DNA of 64,000 nt from Proteromonas lacertae (taxonomy: Eukaryota > Sar > Bigyra > Opalinata > Proteromonadidae), in NCBI GenBank assembly GCA_002245135.1, contig NGBS01000588.1:1-64000 (forward strand), given 5' to 3'. Numbering within the stretch: the stretch's first letter is position 1; the number at the start of each line of letters is the position of its first letter. This document shows, piece after piece, positions 1 through 11,977 of this stretch. The notes under the pieces were generated by a model. The model was not told where the DNA came from and did not search any database. It saw only the letters and a program-made list of their open reading frames with translations. Both the position numbers and the translations under genes were made by a program.

Positions 1-864
1 TGTCAAGAACTTGAAGAGGCTCAAAAATCAAATCCGATTAGTTCGATTAGAATGTGATAGAAGAATTGCAGAATATCAAAAGAACGTTGAGACTGATTTA
101 ATAGATTGGGGACCAATGGCTGGACCAATCATGGATCAGGAGAATAAAAATGTCTTTAGATTCTAATAGTAATAACAATAGTTATCAAGAAAGTCCATTA
201 AAAATACACCTTATAAAATGCAACAGGAAAAGTTGAAATTGTTGGAGAATTGTAATCAGATATTTTTACAAGAGAAAGCTAAATCTGAAATGGAGAATCA
301 GATATTGAAAGATGAGGTAGAAAAGAAGAATTCAATGATTCATGAACTAATGAACCAATTGAAGAGAGATACAAAGAGATATACTGAAATGAAGTCTAAA
401 ATCAATCCAGATGCATTAGCCGCTTTGAATACAGCTGGGAATGTGAATGCAGCTACTTCTAGTAGTGAATATACCAAAGAACCAGTGTTTGATAGATTAA
501 CTAATCCTAATAATTTCACTGGTATTTCTAGATCTACTTATCAAGGTAAAGGTGATAGACAATTATCTCAATTTGATTATTTTAAAGAGCAATTAAGATC
601 AGAACCTTCTCCTCCACCTGCTGCACATGGTATGAAGAAGTCTTCTATTGAAAATGCAAGGCATTCACCAAGTCCACAGAAAGATCCTTTAGGTGTTCCA
701 CGTTAATCGATGGAATGAAAGAAAAAAGACCAACCACTGCTCCTGGTCCATCTTCTGTATTTGATCGATTAACAGATTCTAACTATTATACAGGTAGTCA
801 GAAGATAAGAGCCATTGAGATTAAAGAGAAATTGAAGATGATTAAAAAAGGAGCAAAAGAATAA
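1..864 (+). CDS. Coiled-coil protein with two p25-alpha/TPPP-type motifs (5' partial)
   Basis: The frame is open from the first bases (VKNLKRLKNQIRLV...), so the start lies outside the window. An intron at 152-181 (30 nt, 5' end GTCTTT, 3' end CAATAG) removes a run of stops and joins ENKN to LSRKS in frame. A central coiled coil (about 218-400) follows. Two copies of the motif (V)FDRLT-x-x-N-x-(F/Y)-TG lie near 487-525 and 757-795. This matches the DRLTD....TG.H..R signature of TPPP/p25-alpha and apicortin-type tubulin-polymerising proteins, so a microtubule or axoneme role is inferred. The two motifs sit in different frames: a stop at 704-706 separates them. Either a 29-nt intron (about 689-717, with an unusual AAAG end) or a one-base indel joins them. 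No full p25-alpha domain is visible. Confidence 0.6.
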
Positions 865-906
865 TACATATGTAATGTTATTTATAAAATTCAAAAAATC
901 TTTTGT

Positions 907-2307
907 TTATAAAGTAGAAAAAAATAAAACAAAACTTTTATATAATACTTGATTGCAATTCTGACTTACATATTTAATAACAATATCACTATGTAACTCT
1001 TCATCAGCAGCAATTCTTTGCCCATCTTCCTTCTCAGCATAAACCATTGATTTTCCTAACTCTGGATTAATCATTAATGCTAATTTCCTAACAGTAGTTC
1101 CTCTTTTACAAGATAACAAGCTCCAAATACATGTTTTGCACTTTTTGAACTACTGTAAGTGGTAAATGATCTAACTGGATAACACTTGATAGGATTTAAC
1201 ATATCAATGGCTGTTTGAATCGCTTTCCATACACCAGTTCCATCAAAACGGTATAATATTTTATCTTTTATTTTATTTAAAGTTGTTTTTGTAACTGAAT
1301 CTAAACCAACTAATTTCAACTATTTTAAAAATAATATATAAAATTTGATTATATACTGATGGATCATCTTCTAAGGTTATAAAAGTAGAATCCCCTGGTA
1401 AATATTTTATTTTTTTCTGTTTTCTTACTCTATTTAAATAACATTCAGTTAATGCACTTGCAATAACACATTGATAATATGGAAATTTTTCATATATTTT
1501 TTCTATGTTCTTTTCTGTATCATCACTCAAATCTGCTTTATTTAACACAAGCACAGTTGGAAATCTAATCAATAAAAATGTATCTACTATCTTATGTATA
1601 TGATCTTCCGTCCAATTTTGGATATCAGCTGTATCTTTTATATTCAACTCTTCACATACTTTAACACTCATAGCAGGTGATGTCCATATCCTGAAAATTG
1701 AGTCTGTAACATTTCGGCAATAGTTGGTGGATCTTTCGTATGTCGCTGAGCTAGATGGCTTCGTACAATGTTAGGCCATTTTTTCCATATATTATTGAAT
1801 ACCCACATGTGCAATTCATTCTTTAACCATTCTACATCTCGTGAAGGGTCATATCCTTTAGTTGATTCGCCTTTTTCATTTGTTTCTCCTGATGCATCTA
1901 TTATGTGTAATAATACATCTGCATGACGTAAATCATCTAAAAACTATTTGAAAATATATATATTGAGGTAATTACTTTATTTCCCAAACCAGCTCCTTCT
2001 GATGCTCCTGGAATCAATCCAGCAACATCCAATAGTTTGACTGGTATATATCTAATTCCATTAACACACTTACCCACTAATGGTTTACATTGATTACTTA
2101 CAACCTCTGCTTTTACAAGGACAATCAGCCTCTAAAATACGTAACACCGGTATTAGGATCAATTGTTGTAAATGGATAATTACCAACCTATTATTTGAGA
2201 ATTTTACTAAATACTTTTGCATTTCCATCTGTGACAGAATTAAAAAATGTTGATTTGCCTGATGATGGTTTACCAACACATCCTACGGTAATTTCCCAAC
2301 CAGGCAT
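907..2307 (-). pseudogene. Obg/YchF-type GTPase with C-terminal TGS domain, frame broken at least four times
   Basis: Reading on the minus strand from the ATG at 2307: G1 P-loop (VGKPSSGKST), a 27-nt intron, VGNYPFTTIDPNTGV, the family-typical CPCK and GKCVNGIRYIPV segments, G3 (LLDVAGLIPGASEGAGLGNK), a 32-nt intron, FLDDLRHADVLLHIIDASG, FSGYG, G4 (VLVLNKADL), then the TGS domain (GTTVRKLA...KSMVYAEKEDGQRI) ending in IVIKYV. This order matches archaeal/fungal OBG-type GTPases of the YchF-DRG superfamily, cytosolic proteins that act with ribosomes. The frame must shift near 2140, 2120, 1675 and 1105 to follow the conserved protein; I found no GT-AG intron for these. Either this is a recent pseudogene or the consensus sequence has indel errors. 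The conserved residues themselves look undamaged. Confidence 0.75.
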
Positions 2308-2856
2308 TGAGAATAAAGAATTTGAATTATCTGCTGTATGAAATTTCTTTTTCGTAACCCTGATTATTAAAAACTGTTTTTTGTATATAATGAATGGCTT
2401 TATTCTGGTTGATTTAGATTTTGGAGGTTCACAATTATATCATAAAGTATTTTTAAATTGTAATATGTAGTGTTTTGTTGATAATTTTGGTTTTGAAATT
2501 ACTAGAAGGCCAATCAAAATTATACTGTTCAAAATGTCATTTAGAGCATGTGGATGATTATAATTTAAGTTCCTTTTATATGCAATATACTCTATGTCTC
2601 AATCAACGATTTAGGCATATCATCATATGAAAGTGAACTATTTAATATAAAATTTATTAAACAAAATAAAAATAATGTAAATTTTCTCTCAATTGTATTT
2701 TTAAAACCAAATATATTTTATCAATTTTCAAACCATTTTTTATCCCTTCATACAACATCAATACTAAATTCAATATCAATAAATCCAAATGTATTTATAT
2801 AAATGATCTATTAATATTCTATTAGAAAACTAAACTATAAACTTTATATAAATGAA
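2308..2856. other. Intergenic, AT-rich, no gene seen
   Basis: No open frame with family similarity or convincing exon chain was found on either strand. The stretch separates the divergent GTPase and methyltransferase genes, so it should hold both promoters. Promoter elements cannot be told apart from the general AT richness. Confidence 0.4.
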
Positions 2857-3796
2857 ATGAAAGAAAAAATGAAAGAGAATATCACATCAATGATTGAATC
2901 AATAAATGTATGTTATTTTGTAATTTATTTTATATTTAGAAGAATATAATCTGCTTATTTGTTATGAAACAGTCAAACATTAATGTTCCAAATGAATATT
3001 ATTGCTATGGAAGTAATCGTATTCAGTCACTAACAAATTATGAGAAAATAACAAAATCATTATTTGAAATGATATATAAAACAAATAAGAAAAAACATTA
3101 TAGAATTATGAATGGAACTGATGATTTAAAATGTATAATAAATTATGGAGATAACAATCATCTGATTGTTTTATCAACATGTGGTTGTTATATCAGTATT
3201 TTAGTAAATGATAATAATGAATATTCTATGAATATTGTTAATGTAAATTATAGTCCATTGAATGATCTAATATTCAGTATTAATGAATTTTTATTGTGAA
3301 TATGTTGTTTGAGTTTTTTCATTAATTTATGATAGCTGTAAAAAAAAACGAAATGAATGGTTATGAAAATCAATTAAAAAATCTCACTATATATCCATAC
3401 GCATTGGGAAAGGAAGAGAAAGACATGATTATGAAGATTACAAAAGACAATTGGTCATTTTCGTCTGTCTATTACAATCACACTGATTTTACTGAAACAA
3501 TTCACGTAAAGAAGCTTGATGACTTTGATAAGTTGATTCCTACAAGAGTATCCTTGATAAAAATTGATGTAGAAGCTGCTGAATATGATATGATTGAAGG
3601 AGGTAAAGAATTCTTTAACCATCATAAAACTGAATATATCCATATGGAGGCTGATTGTGGGAAGAAAGGAACTGATGGAAAATATGAAATTGAGAAGCCG
3701 TTTAAAATCCTCGATGATATGGGTTATGAGGTTATAAAGAAGTTTGATTGTCTAAGAATCCAAAAATCCAACATTGTTGCTAAGAGAAAAAACTGA
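2857..3796 (+). CDS. FkbM-family (Methyltransf_21) SAM-dependent methyltransferase-like protein
   Basis: The start is the ATG at 2857 (MKEKMKENITSMIES). A 33-nt GTATGT...TTTAG intron leads into KNIICLFVMKQSN. A second intron at 3277-3335 (59 nt, phase 1) joins LNDLIF to TVKKNEMNGYENQL, which removes the apparent break between two open frames. The C-terminal half has the FkbM pattern: N-x-(L/I)-TIYPYALG, then VKKLDDF, SLIKIDVEAAEYDMIEGG, and a final HMEADCG segment where family members usually have an E-containing strand. FkbM enzymes O-methylate sugars or small molecules. The N-terminal SAM motif I is degenerate (no clear D-x-G-x-N-x-G), so activity is uncertain. It has no obvious link to its neighbours. 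Confidence 0.6.
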
Positions 3797-4149
3797 TATG
3801 TTGAACAGTTCATCTCTTCTATAGTCAGTGAGTTAAAACTCTTATAAAATTGATTCATCATACTATTGCTTGTTTGTCTAGGTTATATAATGCCATTGAC
3901 AATATATACATAATAGAATTACACACTTGGTGAAAATTTTCAAATATTTGAGAAAAAATAATACATTTTTATAACTACAAGGGTTATAATGCTACATTTG
4001 GCATATAATGTAAAAGTAAATAACCTGAGAAATAACTAGATTGATGAATGTAATATTTGACTGTTTCAAAATAAATAATCGTTTCATGATAAAAACGAAT
4101 CAATTTTTTATAAATAAAAGCGTTTTATCTTTTTATAGTGATCCAATAA
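3797..4149. other. Intergenic, no gene seen
   Basis: AT-rich spacer with stops in all frames. It lies between the methyltransferase and the BTB-LRR gene, both on the plus strand. No repeats, RNA gene or exon chain could be recognised. Confidence 0.4.
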
Positions 4150-6935
4150 ATGGAAGTTAGTATAAAACGTTTGTCTCAAGGGTATGTTGTATTATCTATT
4201 GAATTTAGATTTATTGGAGCAAGAGGGGTTAAAGATTGTAGTTTATTGACTTTTAAATTGGAATTCCAAGATTTTATATGTTATAAAATACCAGTTTTAC
4301 TATCTAGTCAGTATTTTAGGAATTTAGTAAAGACTAAATATAAAACTGAGAAAAATCCTGTAATTGACGTTAAAAATGAAGATGCTAGAGCTATGTTTAA
4401 TCTATTGACGTATTTAAACTTTGCAAATGTATATGACCTGTCAAATATAATTATTAGATAACTTTAAACCGAGATACAGCAATACCAATGTTAAACCTCT
4501 CATACAAATACCAACAGAATGAACTATACGATCAATGTAAAGAATTCATCTTACCTCATTTCAGTCAGAAATACATTGAAATGATGGAAAATGAGTTACT
4601 TCCTGAAGTATTTAGTGATTTTCAAGAATTTATCGATGAGTTCCATGAACATGGTGATAAGAATATACGTAAACATCTCGCAGTACAAAGCGTAACACTA
4701 TCATTTCCAATTCCACGAGGAGGGTATATATATATATATATTAATATCATAAATCTATATAATAAAATAGTGTATTAGAACTAGCACAAAACTATAAACT
4801 ATGTGATGCTATTGTATTAATTAAAAATTCAGATACGTTGGATCAACAGTCAATACCAGTAATGAGAGTACCATTAATTCATAACTGTCCATTTTTCCTT
4901 GGATTCTTTCTAAAGAGTAAATACAAAGGCCAAAGAGGGACTTATGTATTATATGATATTGATGGAAATATATTTAGATTAATATTAACGTATTTAAGTT
5001 TTGGATCTGTATATATGAATTATTATTTAGAAAATAGATATTTATAACTGATGAAAATGTAGTAGAGTTATATCATTTATGTAATAAATACAAAGTGTCT
5101 GATTTAGAAGTACTAGCATTAGAGTATTTAGATAATATTTATCATTTATAGTTATATGAAAAAGAATCTCAACGGAATGATAGCTGCATCACTTTTTACC
5201 TTCACCAAACACTCCAGAATCAAACCAATGCTAAAAGATATCATCAATGCCATGAAGAATGATGCAAAATTCGTTATACATCCAAATGTCATTATCAAAT
5301 TTCCAAAAGAATCAATTACTAAGATTATGGAGATGCACGATGTGATATTTCCAGATGAATTTCAAATTGGTGATGCAATCTTGAGATTATATGATTATTT
5401 AATGCATGGAGCTGATATTCAAGCAGTTAAAGTCGAAAAGAAGAGATTATCTCAATTACAGGAAATGTCATCTGAATACTCAACAGGTACAAATGAAAGT
5501 ACTGGTGAAAGTGAGAGTGAAAGTGAAGATGAATTAGCAGAAGCAGCTGGTAAGAGTAAGCCGAAGATGAGTAAAGATGATATTAGGGATTATATTAGAT
5601 CATTGTGTAATTATATTAGATGGGATAAATTACCAATTAGCTGTATATATATATATATATATATATATCATTTCTATCTTCTCATTTTATTTTTTTTCTA
5701 TTCTTTTCAATAGATATTATGCAGAATTTCTCACCTAAACAACTCTACTCACCCAACGAATCAATTGATTTATACGAAATCAGTTCAGGAGCATTAAAAG
5801 ATTGGCCTGAACCATTCAAATACAGAGATAGACAATACATAGGTTATATTCAAACCAGTTCAATGGCAATAAATGAATTTATTAATGACTCAATCACTTC
5901 AAATAATATTCACTTTATAGTAAGAGAAGAAATATTTGAAATGATTAAAGAAGAACCAATTCTTATAACAGAAATATCAGATATATTAAAAGGAGCAAAA
6001 ACTCGATCATTAGTTTGTATTTTGACTTTATTATTACAATGTGCTTATGAGAAAGAGATTAAAGATTCAATGATTGATTCAGAGATAATAGAAACAACAG
6101 AACAACATACAGAATCACCATCTTTAATCGTAGAAACATTATCAAAGCATTTATTATCTAATCTTTATGAAGATGATGATAAGATAAAAGAATTGGTATA
6201 TAAAAGTAGTTCAAGAGATCAAATGTACTACTGGCGAAGAGGGACTAAGTTTATGCAATTTGAATGTGAGAATGCGTTATTAAAGAGATTAATTGTGGAT
6301 GAATCATATTCTGAAACTATTAAAGTGAGTGGTGGTAATATATTATTAACTACATTGTTGTATAAAGGAAAATTATCTTTGTCGTTATTACCATCAAATG
6401 CTTATCCACTTAGCAGTATATATATAAACTTCATTTTCTTTTTTAATTACTATCTTCATTATATATATTGTAATGTTATATATAGATAATGTATTAAAAA
6501 GTCTGTTTATGTTATTTGGTCCAAAATTAATTGGTGATATTTGGAATGCCAACAATATTCCCAAAATCAGAGCCATGTTAATCAGTTTCATACAAAACTT
6601 CGATTTTACCTTAGAAGAATACAACATCCTAGTAACAATGGCAGGTTTATCATTACTAGTAAAGTTATTTAGTTCATCCAATACAATGATCAAAGCAAAG
6701 ACAAATCAAGTATTACAACAAGTTACATTAGATCGAGCTACATCTGAGGTTATATTGAATTATTGTGGTAGTAATTATTACATTGGATTATTATATAATA
6801 AAACAACTGAAGGGTTGAAAATCCCAGTGAGTTTATTGATAGAAAGAGAATGGGATCCAACTGAGATAGTGGAAATTGATAGATATTTATTATCTAAAGA
6901 TATATTAACTATAACATCCTTAGATTTATCATGTA

Positions 6936-6983
<48 letters not shown>

Positions 6984-9900
6984 GATCGAAGAGTGAATAA
7001 TAATGTAATGAATCCATTAGCAACTTTCTTTCATTTCTTTGTATCGATTAATTCTATTGATTTATCACGTATATATATATGTTATTATTTTATTATAATA
7101 TATTATAGATAATGAAATATTTAGTGCTGGTTTAATTGATTTTAGTAATGCATTGGTTAGTGCAAATTTAACTAAATTAGAAAATCTCAATCTATCATGT
7201 ATTGATTTTATTTGTTTTTTTATTATTTTTAGATAATTATTTTGATAATTATGCAATGACATTATTATCAGAAGTGTTAGTAAAAGCTGAACTTCATACA
7301 CTTCAGAATTTATATATAAATAATAATAAAATAGGAAATGAAGGATTTATAGCTTTATGCCAAACAATAATGAAAAATACAATTCCACATTTGAAAAGGT
7401 TTGACTTGTCAAGTATGATTTTATTCATTTTTACTTTCTTTTTTTAATAGATAATATGATAAACAATGATGGATTAAAAGCATTAGGAAACTTGATTTTA
7501 CAAGATAAACTACCAGAATTAGAATATTTGAATATAAAAGGAAATAAAACTGGTGATTTAGGAATCTATCATTTATCCCTTACACTTAAAGACAAATCAT
7601 TACCAAATCTAAGGACTTTGGATTTATCAAATAACTATATATGTGATACAGGTTTAAGCAGATTGGTAAATTCAATAGTAAGTGGAAGATCATTGAAAAT
7701 ACATACAATTATATTGAATCGTATATATTATTATATTCATTTTTTATAGGTAATGGATTAAATGATGATTGTTTAATTTCACTAAGTCAATTAATGTCAC
7801 ATAAAGGTTTTCATTTACATTCACTCTACATGAAATGTATTATTATTTTGAATATATTATATTTATAGACAACAGTGTAACAGAAAAAGGAATGAAATTG
7901 TTATATGAAAATCTCAAAGATAAACCAACTAGAATCAAAGTATTAGATTTCACTAGAAATAAAATCAATGAAAATGGCTTAAATACATTCATAAAGTTAT
8001 TAGCAACAGGAAATTTAAGCAAATTAGAAAGTGTCACATTTAGCAGTATAATAATATATATATTTATATTTATTTACAATAGTAAATCCAATCTTCATTA
8101 CATCCTTAGAAGATTTAAATAAAGCATTAAACAATGGTTGTTGTCCAAAATTAAGAGAATTCCATCTTGCTGCTACAGATATACCATCTCAAGAAATATG
8201 CAACTTATATCAATACAAATCAGAGAAATTTCCACCAATAGAATCTATTATTTTAACGGATATATTATTTGATGGAAAAACTTTTACAGAGTTTTGTAAG
8301 ATTTTAGTGGAAAATAAACATATTAAAGGAAAAGTGTTTAATATGAATATGTGTTGTATATATATATATATATGTTATTTTTATTATTAATATAGTAAGA
8401 TATTTAAATGATATTAATATAAAGAATATAATCAAAGTGTTTGACAGTGGCTTGTGGGATGGATTAGAAGTGATTTCATTGGTTGATAATAGTATCTCAG
8501 ATAGTGGATTAAGTTATTTATGTAGAGCTTTATCAAAGAGAAAATACAATAATTTGAAACATATCAATTTTAGCTGTATATTTATATATTTTATTTTTGT
8601 TATTTATTATAGTGAATAATATTACATTAAATGGCGTAAGAGATTCTTTAGTTACAATATTCAATGAAGAAGCCTGTCCAAATTTAGAACGATTAGATTT
8701 ATATGGAAATTATATACAAAAAGAAGGTTGTATATTCATATCAGATTCACTGTCAAAACATCCACTCAAGAAATTGCAATATTTAAACATCGGATCTTGT
8801 CATATAGGAGATGAAGGATTAGAATTAATTTCCACTAAGATATTAGCCTCAGAGAACTACTATCAAATGACAGAATTCTGTTGTCAAGATAATTCAATAG
8901 GAGATAATGGCGTATATTCAATAATAACTGCATTATCTAAAAATAAAGACCAAAAAATGCAAATATTGAATTTATCACATAATAATTTCAGTGGGAGATT
9001 ATTAATAAATTTCCATGCAGCAATGGATAAAGGATTCTTAAGAGACATTCATACCATTTACATCAACAAAACAAATACATTTCCTTATCAAATAGAGCAG
9101 TTTAATACGAATAATATAGAGAAGCAATATTTACCTTGGAATTATAGAGATTTGGATAGTGAAAAACCATTGGTTGAGTTGAATGGAATGGTACAGACTT
9201 TAGTAGATCATAACACTCCAAATTTACAACAGTGGAATATATCATGTATAAAAACATTAACATTTTATCCTTTCTTTTTTTTCTTTTTTTTATTCTTATA
9301 TTTTTATGAAATTGTATTTATATTAATATCTATATAGCGCAAGAATTAGAAAGAAGAAACTTCATGGAATTAGTTCGATTATTATTCATTGGATATATGC
9401 CTGAAATACGTAAAGATTTATTATCAAAATTAATCACACAATGTTATAACTTAGAGAATTTATTATTATTAGCTGTTTTCTGGAAGTTAGGAAATACTTA
9501 TGTGAAATCTAAAATAGAACATACAATTGAAAGAATACCAAGTATAATTACTATATTTTTATTATAGATAAACGTAATGTGTTGGAAATATATCAATATG
9601 GGAGTGTAATAATGTTAATAAACTTATGGGAACAAATAAGAGAAAAAGATCGATTAATTATACCTGAATCTATAGCAGAAGAAGTTGAAAGTATGAATAT
9701 ATTATAATACTGTCTTTTTCTGTATTTTTTGTATTTTTCTGTATTTTCAACTGTCTTTTTGTATTTACTTATTTTTAATAGATTACGATTTGGAGGAGCT
9801 TCGTAGTCATGAAAAATATGATTTATTATCATACATATGGGCAATGGTACCTGAAACAAAACATTTTACCGTTTCAACAGTATTATCAGATACAAATCCA

Positions 9901-11884
9901 AACGAAGAGCAATTCAAACAAATGTGTGAACATGGTGGATATATGTTAATATCTACATTAGCCGTTACAGCTAATGGAGAATTAAGAGACAAATGTATTC
10001 GTCAATTAGGTGAAGCTAAGAATAGTGATTTATATTTACATAACTTGGTAGAATCAAAGAATTACCAATTAATAATCCAACTGTGGAAGACTGGTAGTCA
10101 AGTTATAAGATCTAAAGCAAGACAAGTGTTATTAGATATTGAATTTGATAGTATAAATGCTATATATTTATTTATTTATTTAAAATAGTGAATCAATTAA
10201 GAAAACTATATGAAAAATTCGACTTATCATTTTTAATACTATTACTATCAACTTCTCATAAATCCGTGTTAAGAAATGTAAAAGAATTATTAAATCATAA
10301 CAAGTGGCCAATCACTCATATTGAGTCAATAGATAGTATATTTTGTAATGAAGCTATTAATGGAATTGTTGAATTGAATTTATCAGAAAGAGGAATAGAT
10401 GATAATTCATTAAAACAATTGTCATATACACTTCATTTGTTTGAGAAATTACAGATATTGAATCTATCATGTATATATATTATTATTATTATTATTATTA
10501 TTATTTAGTTAATAAAATTGGAGATAATGGATTTTACTATTTACTTTCCGTTCTTTCAAAGAATCCTCAATTGAAAGTAAATACATTAAATATGGGAAGT
10601 ATAATATATATATATATTCATTTTTTATATAGATAATAAGCTAACAGGAGTTTCATTATGTTACTTTGCAATATGTGTAGCAAGTTCAAAATTAGAGTCA
10701 TTAGAATCGTTAGATTTAAGTTTTAATGAGATATCAACAATTGAAAACTATCAGTTACACTTATTTGAATATAATATTCGATGTAATTTAAAGTATTTAA
10801 ATATTGAAGGAAATCCATTTAATGAAAATGGAATTAGATTATTATCAGATTTCTTATTGAATGATCGACTTAAAGATTTGAAATGTTTTAATATTTCATG
10901 TATGTTTATCTTTTATATTTATTAGCAATTACTTCAACAATGGTATTAGCTGAATTATTAGAATTACTATCTCAGAATAAAACACCAAAATTAGAAATAT
11001 TAAATTTCAACAATATATCAATGGATGAAACAATAATAGAACAATTTTCTAATTATATATCACAAAAACCATCCATTCATACAATATCAATGGAATATAT
11101 GTTATATAATAATAATGTGAACTTAACTCAACTTGGTTCATTGTTATTCAGTAATTGTAATAGTTTAATAAATTTGAATATTTCTGGTTCAAATTTACAT
11201 GAGAATGGATATTTTGTACAATTATTCTCAATTCTAAAATCACAAAATCTTAAAATTCCTTTACAATCACTTAATCTATCAAGTATATTATACTTATATA
11301 TTCACATTATTAATATTGAAAATAGATAATGGTTTAAATATTGATGATATAAAACTTCTTTCAACAATAATAGAAATGAAATCAATCAAAGAATTGAAAG
11401 AATTATATCTATCGAATAATGAAATAAATGATGATTGTATAGAATTGTTATTAGATTCAATTATTATTAAACACTATAAATCTTTAGAAATATTTGATAT
11501 TTCTTCAACTGAAATTACTGATGTTTCAACAGGATGTATTCTTCATTCATTTGAAGAGAAATGTTTTAATAATTTGAAGAGATTAATATTACATTCAAAT
11601 AATATTAGTGATTATGGATTATGGAATTTGAAAAGATGTTTAACCGATAAGAGTTTAATAGATAGTTTGAATTTACATATATTAGATCTTCATTGTATAT
11701 ATATAATTAATAATCTTTAGGTTGTAAAATTAGTAATAATGCTGAACCATATATTCATGATTTAGTAAAACTATCTAATAATAAGTTAGAGAATATAGAT
11801 TTATGTGATAATGAAATAGAAGAAGATATAGAAGAATTACTAATAGATTTTAGTAAATCTCATAATGTAGTTTTAAACTTTTAA
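4150..11884 (+). CDS. Giant BTB-BACK-LRR protein (tandem BTB domains, acidic linker, about 20 RI-type LRRs)
   Basis: A continuous exon chain from ATG 4150 to TAA 11884 encodes a protein of roughly 2,000 residues. N-terminal: two BTB-like halves (CYKIPVLLSSQYFRNL...LTYLNFAN|ITLNRDT and RVPLIHNCPFFLGFF...LTYLSFGS|IFITDEN), each followed by helical BACK-like sequence. A Ser/Glu-rich acidic insert sits at about 5480-5560. A helical region with no recognised fold comes next. From about 6900 onward there are ribonuclease-inhibitor-type LRRs (LxxLNLSxNxIxDxGxxxL). Introns at 4429-4457, 4724-4770, 5009-5037, 5124-5151, 6933-6984, 7069-7108, 7199-7232, 7413-7450, 7721-7749, 7837-7868 and many more join frames cleanly. 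In the LRR part most lie in phase 1 at LxLS|N. BTB suggests Cullin-3 adaptor or scaffold roles (inference). The 28-nt intron at 5124 is less certain: without it the gene would stop at 5153 and a second gene would begin at 5156. Confidence 0.7.
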
Positions 11885-11977
11885 TTGTTTATGTTTTTTT
11901 TCTTTTTATAAATCAACAATTTATAATATAATAAGAATTATAATTGCTCAACATTGTTAAAATATTTAGATATATTT

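Noticed and set aside
3290-3335. Broken FkbM methyltransferase (pseudogene)
   Set aside because: A 59-nt phase-1 intron at 3277-3335 joins both halves and yields the family's ...VKKNEMNGYENQL segment.
6778-7023. Minus-strand frame with a poly-Asn run
   Set aside because: It is the reverse reading of an ATT-repeat intron and its flanking exons in the BTB-LRR gene.
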